A stretch of DNA of 25,005 nt from Myxococcales bacterium (GTDB lineage Bacteria > Myxococcota > UBA796 > SXON01). Below, one piece after another: positions 1-6,539 of the stretch (within the stretch, counting starts at the first letter, position 1; every line of letters begins with the position of its first letter). The DNA lies in NCBI GenBank assembly GCA_009692585.1, contig SHYX01000058.1:1-25005 (forward strand), given 5' to 3'. Made by a program: the position numbers and the translations under genes. The notes under the pieces are model-generated. The model ran no database searches. It was not told the origin of the DNA and was given only the letters and a program-made list of their open reading frames with translations.

Positions 1-207
1 GCCCTCCAAGCTACGCTTTCCGGCCTGCGGCGGCGGTCGGGTTGGATAACCCGCCCGCCGGGCGACTCTCCCCCACCTGGGCGTCACCCATGCCGCAGCA
101 GTTTCATGGCCCTGGGAGCCGGCGCGTCCCGAAGGGCGGCATGGATGACGATCATGTGAGGGGGCACCGCGACCCATCCTGGCGGCGCCGGGCACGCGGA
201 CTCCCGC
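1..207. other. Intergenic/edge region, no recognised gene
   Basis: This stretch lies downstream of the FAD oxidoreductase stop codon and runs to the window edge. Short open frames exist on both strands, but they are arginine/proline-rich with no family resemblance I recognise. There is a small GC inverted repeat near positions 51-63, with no T-tract, so it is not a convincing terminator. Confidence 0.5.
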
Positions 208-1779
208 TCAGCCGAGGAGCCGCGCTCGGATCCGGGCTGCGGCCGTGATCCCATGGAAGCTCGCCTCCTCGAAGAGTGACATCCCCGAGAGGTCGGTGTG
301 CGCGCGTTCGACGACCCCGGATGGCGTGGCCAGCACGCTCAACACCGGCTCACCGGTCGGGCCGAGGGCGTGCAGGCCGACCGTCGGAATCACCGTCCCG
401 TGTCCGAAACGGCAGGCGCGCGCGCCCGTCACCAGCCGTCGTATCTCCGGGTGCGCGGCGCTGAGGTCGCCGAGGGCAAGCTCGGTGGCGGCCGCGTCGG
501 TCAGGTGGCGGAGTGCGGAGCGATCGGCGATCGGCGAGAACCAGGTGAGGGTGCTGGGGCCGCGGGTACGCCAGGCCGTGTGTCCGAAGTGGGCGTTGTC
601 GATGTATCCGAGCCCATCAGCCTCGTAGAGCACCGTGTCCCAGGCGGTCCGGACGCCGTTCCCGCCTGGGGGCCCGCTGACATCGAGCTGCACGGTGAGC
701 CAGGGCGCGGCCTCGGGCACCAGAGGCGAGGGGTGACCCTGCAGGCGGTCGGCTACCGGCGTCGGCACCGCCAGCACCACGGCCCGGGCGCGCACGCCGC
801 GAATCGTCGTATCCCCCGCGCGTTCGAACCAGAGCCGGCCATCCGGCTCGACGGCCCGCACGATGGCCCCGAGGGTGGGCGGGGCCTCCAGCGCGCCGCG
901 CAGACGACCCACGAGCCACCCGTTCCCGCTCGGCCAGGTCAGGACGTGGGTGCCGAGGTCCACGGCGTCGGACGGATCGGGCCGCCTCGACGCAAAGTAG
1001 TGAAGCCCGGCCCAGGCGCTGACCCGATCGGGCGGCACGCCGAAATCGTCGCGGCAGGCGTGCGTCATCGTCCAACGAAAGGCGGGGCTGGTGAAGCCCT
1101 GAGCGTCCAGCCAGGCGCCGAAGCTCAGCTGCGAGAGCGCCCGCAGCTCGGGGTCCCGCGAGCTGAGCGCGACGGGAATCGCGAAGGCCGGGCGCCCGTC
1201 GTTGCCGCGCCGGGTCAGAAAGCTCGCGACCAGGGCCGCGAAGGCCTCCCGCTGACGAACGTCCTCCGCCGTCGCGACCCCCTCCGGCCAGAGGCCCTCG
1301 ACGAAGGTGCCACCGACGAAGAGCCGCTCCTCGGGGGCCAGGCACAGGGCCGAGGGGGAGTACCGCGGGTGGCCGTCGCCGTCGAAGGCCTCGATGACGC
1401 CGAACTCGTGGAGCATTGCCCGGATGTGCACGCACTCCGGAGACGGGAGGGTCAGGTAGTGGGCACCGAGGGCCGCCCCGTGGCTGGAGCGAGCGGTGCC
1501 GCCCGGCTCGTCGGCCAGCTCGTACACCTCGACGCTGAGGCCGGCGCCGCGGAGCGCCCAGGCCGCCGAAAGGCCCGCGACGCCGCCGCCGACGATCGCG
1601 ACGTCTACGCGCTCATGAGGCTCCGGGCGGTTGGCCAGCGGGCTCCGAACCCGGTGCCCACGCTCCATGACCTCGCCGGCCACGGTGTCGCAGGGGATCG
1701 CGGCTTCGCGGGCGGGGGGCGCACAGGCCACCACCGCGGCGGCGCCAGCGCCCTTCAGGAGCGCCCGTCGGCTGGTCAA
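208..1779 (-). CDS. Tat-type lipoprotein, FAD-dependent amine-oxidase-like oxidoreductase
   Basis: Predicted exported FAD flavoprotein of the NAD(P)-binding-Rossmann / amine oxidase superfamily; substrate unknown. The TTG start at 1779 overlaps the stop of the upstream aminopropyltransferase-like gene (TTGA overlap) and gives 523 residues. The frame stays open further upstream, but that extension lies inside the neighbour. The N-terminus shows a twin-arginine motif (TSRRALLKG), a hydrophobic stretch and a lipobox-like VVAC, so a Tat-exported lipoprotein is likely. About 40 residues later comes the dinucleotide-binding motif VAIVGGGVAGLSAAWAL, with an acidic residue ending the second strand (VYELADEPGGTARS), typical of flavin-containing amine oxidases. 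It is the last gene of a tight operon with a spermidine-synthase-like enzyme. Oxidation of an amine product of that enzyme is an attractive inference only; no substrate-specific residue is recognised. Confidence 0.8.
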   Translation of the reverse strand: MTSRRALLKGAGAAAVVACAPPAREAAIPCDTVAGEVMERGHRVRSPLANRPEPHERVDVAIVGGGVAGLSAAWALRGAGLSVEVYELADEPGGTARSSHGAALGAHYLTLPSPECVHIRAMLHEFGVIEAFDGDGHPRYSPSALCLAPEERLFVGGTFVEGLWPEGVATAEDVRQREAFAALVASFLTRRGNDGRPAFAIPVALSSRDPELRALSQLSFGAWLDAQGFTSPAFRWTMTHACRDDFGVPPDRVSAWAGLHYFASRRPDPSDAVDLGTHVLTWPSGNGWLVGRLRGALEAPPTLGAIVRAVEPDGRLWFERAGDTTIRGVRARAVVLAVPTPVADRLQGHPSPLVPEAAPWLTVQLDVSGPPGGNGVRTAWDTVLYEADGLGYIDNAHFGHTAWRTRGPSTLTWFSPIADRSALRHLTDAAATELALGDLSAAHPEIRRLVTGARACRFGHGTVIPTVGLHALGPTGEPVLSVLATPSGVVERAHTDLSGMSLFEEASFHGITAAARIRARLLG

Positions 1780-3296
1780 TGCGCGCCCATCGAACGCCAA
1801 TCTTCTTCGTACAAGCGCACCAGGACCTGGTTGTCGAGCCGGTTGACGGGCGCATCGGGCCGTTCGGTGTCGGGTGACATCACGAAGAGCGCCGCCAAGG
1901 ACGCCGCGTCCAAGGAAACAACGCCCGGCGGGAACGGCCGGGGCTCCCCGAGCGGATCCACGGAGGCCAGGACAAACCCCCACATGCCGAAGGCGGGCAC
2001 CCACTGCTGGTACGGGCGCGTCCGGAAGCCCGCGGCGTCGAGCGTACGCACGATGCACCAGAAGGCTTGCGCGGCGTAGTAGGGGCTTGTCGCCTGTACG
2101 GCAATCGTTGCCCCGGGCGCGAGGCGGGCGCGCAACAGCCGGTAGAAATGAGTGGTGTAGAGTTTCCCGAGGCTGTAGTCGTTGGGGTCTGGGAAGTCGA
2201 TGATGACGGTGTCCCAGCGGGTGTCGCCCTCTTCCAGGAAGCGCATGGCGTCGGCGTTTTCGATGTGGACGCGGGGGTCGGACAACGAGCCCCCGTTGAG
2301 GGTGGCGTACCGACCGGTGAACAGCGCGGTCATCGCCGGGTCGAGGTCGACCAGGTCGACCGACTCGATCGACGCATGCTTGAGGATCTCACGGACGGCC
2401 AGGCCATCGCCGCCGCCCAACACCAGCACCCGGCTGGGTGACGGATGCGACAAGAGGGCTGGATGGACCAGGGCTTCGTGGTAGCGGTATTCGTCGAGCG
2501 AGGAGAACTGGAGATTTCCGTCCAGGTACAGGCGGGTGTCGTCGCCGTCGTGGGTGACGACGAGGCGCTGGTAGGGTGTACGGTCGGCATAGGCCACGGG
2601 ATCGTCGTAGAGCGACTGGTCCATCTTCGCCTCGAACGCCGTTGCCCCAGCCAGGCCCAGCGCCAACGCTACGACGGCGGCGGCCGCCATCAGCCGAAGT
2701 CTCGTCGCGACAGCATCCGGCAGATCGAAGAGAAATGTGGTCCACAGGGCCACGCCGGCGTTGACCAGCCCGAGCGCCAGCGAGCTGCGAAGCAGTCCGA
2801 GCTGGGGGACCAGCAGCAGCGGGAAGGCCAACGACGCCGCGAACGCGCCGATGTAGTCCAGGAAAAGCGCCCTGGCGACGAGGTCCTTGAAGGGGGCGTG
2901 TCGCTCGAGTACCCGGAGAAGCAGCGGCAACTCCAGGCCCACACCGATGCCCACCAACCCGACGATCACGAAGAGCAGCGGACGAAACGACGGCGTCAGC
3001 GCGAAGCCGGCGTAGAGCATCGGCGCTTCGAAACCGCCGATCACCGCGACGGCGATCTCGATCTCGACGAAGCGGGCCACCAGATTTCGCTCGATGTGCT
3101 TGGACAACCACGAACCCACGCCCATGGCGGAGAGGTAGGTGCCGATGACCAACGAAAACCAGGTGATCGAGTTCCCCAGCAGGTAAGACGCCAGCGCGCC
3201 CGCCACCAATTCATAGACGAGGCCACAGCTCGCGATGAGGACGACGCTGGCGAAGAGCGCCCGGGCGGCGCCCGGGGTGGGCGGGGTTGCGAGCAT
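1776..3296 (-). CDS. Membrane-anchored spermidine-synthase-like aminopropyltransferase
   Basis: 506 residues. The first ~225 residues hold about seven hydrophobic segments. The C-terminal ~280 residues form a spermidine/spermine synthase-type Rossmann domain. Seen: TPYQRLVV near residue 250, HEALVHPALLSHP near 283, the AdoMet-type loop GGGDG (294-298), the VDLDPAM strand end (315-322) and the catalytic-site-type IIDFPDP (355-361). Soluble SpeE proteins are about 290 residues, so this is the fused membrane class. Family knowledge: these enzymes transfer an aminopropyl group from decarboxylated AdoMet to an amine. Whether this one makes a free polyamine or modifies a lipid or protein at the membrane is not known. 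It starts 9 bp after the DUF350 gene and overlaps the FAD oxidoreductase gene. No AdoMet decarboxylase gene lies in the window. Confidence 0.88.
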   Translation of the reverse strand: MLATPPTPGAARALFASVVLIASCGLVYELVAGALASYLLGNSITWFSLVIGTYLSAMGVGSWLSKHIERNLVARFVEIEIAVAVIGGFEAPMLYAGFALTPSFRPLLFVIVGLVGIGVGLELPLLLRVLERHAPFKDLVARALFLDYIGAFAASLAFPLLLVPQLGLLRSSLALGLVNAGVALWTTFLFDLPDAVATRLRLMAAAAVVALALGLAGATAFEAKMDQSLYDDPVAYADRTPYQRLVVTHDGDDTRLYLDGNLQFSSLDEYRYHEALVHPALLSHPSPSRVLVLGGGDGLAVREILKHASIESVDLVDLDPAMTALFTGRYATLNGGSLSDPRVHIENADAMRFLEEGDTRWDTVIIDFPDPNDYSLGKLYTTHFYRLLRARLAPGATIAVQATSPYYAAQAFWCIVRTLDAAGFRTRPYQQWVPAFGMWGFVLASVDPLGEPRPFPPGVVSLDAASLAALFVMSPDTERPDAPVNRLDNQVLVRLYEEDWRSMGAH

Positions 3297-3305
3297 GTCC
3301 GCGCG

Positions 3306-3527
3306 TCAGCTCGCGCCGACCACCGCGGCGATGATGTGGGCAAGTCCGAGCAGCACCGCTCCGATCACCACGGCGATGGCGACGTTCTGGTCCTCCTCGA
3401 TCTCCTTGCGGATCGAGAAGGGCGTGAGCTTGGAGATCAGCGCGAACGCCAGCAAGAACACGGCGATGCCCATGCCGGTGTAGGCGAGCGTGGCGAGCAG
3501 GGCGTCGGCGCCGAGGGGGTCATGCAT
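3306..3527 (-). CDS. DUF350 family small membrane protein
   Basis: 73 residues with two hydrophobic helices, approximately residues 10-32 and 48-70, separated by a charged loop (SIRKEIEEDQN). This size and pattern fit a single DUF350 (UPF0719/YjfL-like) unit. From established knowledge, DUF350 proteins often sit beside DUF4178 proteins, membrane spermidine synthases and PspA-family genes, as in the E. coli yjf cluster for DUF350. Here it lies 14 bp after the small one-helix gene and 9 bp before the aminopropyltransferase-like gene, so co-transcription is very likely. Molecular function is unknown; a membrane partner for the enzyme is a reasonable guess. Confidence 0.82.
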   Translation of the reverse strand: MHDPLGADALLATLAYTGMGIAVFLLAFALISKLTPFSIRKEIEEDQNVAIAVVIGAVLLGLAHIIAAVVGAS

Positions 3528-3541
3528 GGGTCACTCCGGGG

Positions 3542-3754
3542 TTATTTTCCAGCGCGGTAGCCGCCCCCGCTGCCGTCGCCATGGCTGACGACGTAGGGGA
3601 TGTAGACGGCGCGGTAAGAGGCAGGGTTTTCGCGGACGCCAGGCTCGGCGACCGCGCCTGGGCCCCGGCCGTCGAACGGACTGACCAACAGGTCATGGGC
3701 GATCACCAGACCGACGATCACCAGGGCGAGGGCGCCGGGGAGGTAGTACCTCAT
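3542..3754 (-). CDS. Small single-helix membrane protein, glycine-rich C-terminus
   Basis: 70 residues. The ATG overlaps the stop of the DUF4178 gene (ATGA), a clear translational-coupling signal that fixes the start; there is no independent room for another. An N-terminal hydrophobic helix (about residues 4-22, LPGALALVIVGLVIAHDLL) is followed by a polar tail with VYIPYVVSHGDGSGGGYRAGK-like composition, glycine-rich and ending basic. I do not recognise a family. Similar operons often contain a small gene of unknown function (for example DUF4247), but I cannot see a definite match. Context suggests a structural or assembly partner of the DUF350/DUF4178 proteins. Confidence 0.7.
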   Translation of the reverse strand: MRYYLPGALALVIVGLVIAHDLLVSPFDGRGPGAVAEPGVRENPASYRAVYIPYVVSHGDGSGGGYRAGK

Positions 3755-5601
3755 GCGAAGTAACTCTCCTGCCAGCGTGTGCCCTCGAAGCCGGCGCTCA
3801 GAAACAGGGTCCCGAGCAGCGCGCCCGCTCCGAGGAGGACGCCCGCGAGTCCCGCCCAGGCGCCGGTGTCGTCGCGGATGACGGTGAGCGTGCAATCGTT
3901 GGCTGCGGGCGCCGACTCCACCTGAAGGCGGACGATGTACGGGCCGGGATCCAGCGCCCATTGGGTCGGTGCGCTGAGGTTGTTGGTGTAGCTCTGCTCG
4001 TAGGTCTTGCCGGTCGCCTTGTGGATGAGCGTGACCACGGCCGCGGTGGAGCTGCCGTTGCACGTCAGCGTCAGCTCCGTATCGCGACGCAATATATTGG
4101 GGAACACGAAGTCGGCAACCGCGACCTGGCCCGTGGACGCCTCGGCGAACTTGATCTCGGCGACGCGCTCGGCTGAGGCCGCGAAGGCGGCCGCGGCGTG
4201 GGCGAGCACGCCGACGACCGCCGCCACGATACCGAGGGCGGCGTTGCCCCAGACCGCCGGTTTCCAAGGGTTCGGTTGGTGGGGTGCGATCCCGCGGGGC
4301 GCGGGCAGGGCGCGCCCGGCGAATCGCGACGCCTCGGCGGGGGCGAGGTAGTGGCCTAAGGACCAGGTCCGCTCGCCCTCGGCGTCCTCACGCGACAACA
4401 TCACCCCGTCGGCCACGTAGTCGCGGCTCTTGCTGGTGTCGCCCCCCTCCACCTGCCAGGTGAACTCACCGGCCACACGATCGACCCTCGCCGCGCCGGA
4501 CTGAAAAGCGACAAAGCGAGTGCCCCGCCAGTTCGCATCCTTCGGGCCGGACTGGGGCTCGTCGGCCAGAAGCTCCACAAAACTCCAGTGGCGGTTCGCT
4601 TCGACCAGCCAGGCGCCGCCGTGCCAGGGGTTGTACAGGAAGTACTCGACCCAGGGGTAGGTATCGCCATCGATACGCACCGAGCGTTGCATTGCCCCGA
4701 TCACCTGCCACTCGACCCCCCTGAGCCTTCCCCGGCGGCCGAGCGGGATCAGCAACTCGAAGGCCTTGCGCGTCGTGCGCGGCGCGGTCGCGCCCGGGGC
4801 GGGCGAGTCGTGGCGCCAGCCCTCCGCGAGGTCGGTGGCGGCGTCGCAGTAGACACACACCACCCGCGTGGTGACAAGCCCGCCGTGGACGCTCAGGCCG
4901 GCGCCGCAACTGCGACAGGCGAGCGTTTCCACCGCCGAGAGCTCCGGTCCGCGGAAGTTGGTGAGGGCCGGGTCATCCCACCCGGTGATCGGACGCAGGC
5001 CCTCCATGCCCAGCGTGACGAGGGTGGTCGCCCGCCCGGAAAAAAGCAGTGGGTGGTCGGGGTCTTCGAGGTCCAGCGTGCCGAGCCCACCGCCCACCCT
5101 CCGCAGGTCGGCGTAGCGGCGCCGCGTTCCCGGGCCCACCCGCCAGGACAGGCAGCCTTCGGCGGCCCGCACCGTCGCGGTTGCCGACTCGGCAATGATC
5201 CAGGTCCCAGCGTTGGTTCGAAACGAGCTGTCGACCTCCAGGCTTGCCGGGGCCGCGACCTCGGCAGGCGCATCCTCGAAGAGCCAGTGCTGCCCGTTGG
5301 ACTCGCCGAGCCATCCGGTGGTTCCATCGTCGAAGAGGAGGCACCACTCGTTCCAGCGTACGGCCTCGCGACCCAGACGGACGACCCCGACGACGCGGAA
5401 GCTGCCCTTGCCCGAGCGGCCCGTCGCGGCGAGTTGAACGGCGCTGAGGTCGCGGTCGAAGGCGCTGATCTTGCCGATGTCCTCCAGCGCGCGATCGGTG
5501 CGGGTGATGCAACTCTGGCATCGACCGCAGACCGCGGTGAGGGCGTCGGCGTGCGCGAAGAGGAGGGGCGCTCCGCAGCTGGGACAACTTGCTTGGATCA
5601 C
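3751..5601 (-). CDS. Twin zinc-ribbon / DUF4178 repeat membrane protein
   Basis: 616 residues with a GTG start 16 bp after the preceding gene. The protein is an internal duplication: each half has a CxxC...CxxC zinc ribbon followed by a DUF4178-type beta domain. The first half has cysteines at 6, 9, 25 and 28, and the DUF4178-like domain at about 55-205 with a WNEW core at 83-86. The second half has cysteines at 229, 232, 249 and 252, and the domain at about 285-425 with WVEYFLYNP at 317. A hydrophobic helix at about 451-472, a beta-rich segment (about 480-575) and a second helix at about 582-603 follow. This topology puts a soluble domain between two membrane anchors. DUF4178 proteins are recurrent partners of DUF350 and membrane spermidine synthases; their biochemical role is unknown. 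Confidence 0.85.
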   Translation of the reverse strand: MIQASCPSCGAPLLFAHADALTAVCGRCQSCITRTDRALEDIGKISAFDRDLSAVQLAATGRSGKGSFRVVGVVRLGREAVRWNEWCLLFDDGTTGWLGESNGQHWLFEDAPAEVAAPASLEVDSSFRTNAGTWIIAESATATVRAAEGCLSWRVGPGTRRRYADLRRVGGGLGTLDLEDPDHPLLFSGRATTLVTLGMEGLRPITGWDDPALTNFRGPELSAVETLACRSCGAGLSVHGGLVTTRVVCVYCDAATDLAEGWRHDSPAPGATAPRTTRKAFELLIPLGRRGRLRGVEWQVIGAMQRSVRIDGDTYPWVEYFLYNPWHGGAWLVEANRHWSFVELLADEPQSGPKDANWRGTRFVAFQSGAARVDRVAGEFTWQVEGGDTSKSRDYVADGVMLSREDAEGERTWSLGHYLAPAEASRFAGRALPAPRGIAPHQPNPWKPAVWGNAALGIVAAVVGVLAHAAAAFAASAERVAEIKFAEASTGQVAVADFVFPNILRRDTELTLTCNGSSTAAVVTLIHKATGKTYEQSYTNNLSAPTQWALDPGPYIVRLQVESAPAANDCTLTVIRDDTGAWAGLAGVLLGAGALLGTLFLSAGFEGTRWQESYFA

Positions 5602-5617
5602 GATCGACGGAGCGTAA

Positions 5618-6091
5618 TCACGTCCGCCACCGCCAGACGGCCAAAACCGTGGTGATCGGCACCAGGAAGGGCACGAGCCGGACCGTGTCCTCGCTGCCGA
5701 TGAGGCCGAACTCGAAGTCCCACTCCGAGAGAGGGAAAAAAAGAAGGTATCCCAGCCCGAAGTGCGACTGGAACAGGTCGACGAGCAGGTGGAGCAGTCC
5801 CCCTCCCACCAGGTGCTTGAACGCCGTTCGGCGCTGGGCCTCGTGAAAGACCAGGCTCACGAGGTAGCTGACCAGCACGATCCCCACTGGCAGATGCATG
5901 GGCGCCCACACGTAGCAGAGCGCCTCAGGGATGTCGGGAACGCGCCAGCGCGCCTGGATGAGCACCATCGACGGGACCCGCGCGATGTCGGGCAGGCAGG
6001 TGCCGGCGACGAAGGTCGCGACCCACACCGGCCGCGATTGGGTCAGCCGCGCGAGGACGGCCACCGACGCGTGCGTGAACAGGTCAGCCAC
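5618..6091 (-). CDS. Multi-pass membrane protein, DUF457/YdjM-like hydrolase candidate
   Basis: 157 residues from a GTG at 6091 that overlaps the end of the preceding gene by 8 bp. The longer in-frame extension would run backwards through that gene and has no hydrophobic or family character. The product begins ADLFTHASVAVL, then has CLPDIARVP (about 30-38), a third histidine region APMHLPVGIVL, FKHLVGGGLLHLLVDLFQSHFG, and several hydrophobic helices. The order of D/H residues within membrane segments resembles membrane-bound metal-dependent hydrolases of the YdjM/DUF457 type. The similarity is weak, so a plain hypothetical membrane protein is the safe call. It sits between the helicase-linked hypothetical gene and the DUF4178 operon with no room for a separate promoter. 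Confidence 0.65.
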   Translation of the reverse strand: MADLFTHASVAVLARLTQSRPVWVATFVAGTCLPDIARVPSMVLIQARWRVPDIPEALCYVWAPMHLPVGIVLVSYLVSLVFHEAQRRTAFKHLVGGGLLHLLVDLFQSHFGLGYLLFFPLSEWDFEFGLIGSEDTVRLVPFLVPITTVLAVWRWRT

Positions 6092-6539
6092 GGCCCCGCT
6101 CCTCCACTCGCCGCCCGCGAATGCGGTAGAGGAAGGGCATCGCCAGGAACCAGGCGAAGATCCCGGCGACGCCGAGGCCCTCCTTCCACGGCCGCAGCGG
6201 GTGGAGTTCGACGATTCGCGCGACCGCCACGTGCTTCGACGCCGAGAAATCCGCGACCACCGACACCGCGTCGCCCACGTCGAGCCGGGTGGCATCGCCT
6301 TCGACCGGGACGTCCTTGACCACCTTGCTGATCTCGTAGTGTCGGGCATCGACGATCCGGGTGACACTCCACAACGGGAACGTGAGCGGCGCGCCGTCGT
6401 ACTTTTCGGGGTCCGAGCTGTACTCCCGCCAACCGATCTCCAGGCCCATGGCGCGGTGTGCGTACCAGGCCCCCAACAGCACCAGGCCGGCGACCGCGAC
6501 GGCGGCGTTGCGCATCCGCACGCCGTCCGTCCACAACAT
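6084..6539 (-). CDS. Hypothetical protein with two terminal membrane helices
   Basis: 151 residues. The ATG at 6539 shares one base with the helicase stop codon (TGATG), so it is probably translationally coupled. An internal ATG at residue 9 (MRNAAVAVAG) would give a cleaner membrane-anchor start. One helix lies at about 10-28 and another at about 118-136. Between them are ~90 residues of beta-rich, charged sequence (for example RLDVGDAVSVVADF) that look like a small soluble domain, perhaps an OB-like fold; this is only a visual impression. No family recognised. Confidence 0.6.
   Translation of the reverse strand: MLWTDGVRMRNAAVAVAGLVLLGAWYAHRAMGLEIGWREYSSDPEKYDGAPLTFPLWSVTRIVDARHYEISKVVKDVPVEGDATRLDVGDAVSVVADFSASKHVAVARIVELHPLRPWKEGLGVAGIFAWFLAMPFLYRIRGRRVEERGRG

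Noticed and set aside
208..2058. Longer FAD oxidoreductase with an extra 93 N-terminal residues
   Set aside because: The extension overlaps the SpeE-like gene and is Arg/Ala-rich. The TTG start gives a proper Tat-lipoprotein signal and a coupled overlap.
298..3560. Long open frames on the plus strand opposite the FAD oxidoreductase and SpeE-like genes
   Set aside because: Arg/Gly/Ala-rich with no motif. They mirror the third-position GC bias of the minus-strand genes, which have clear family signatures.
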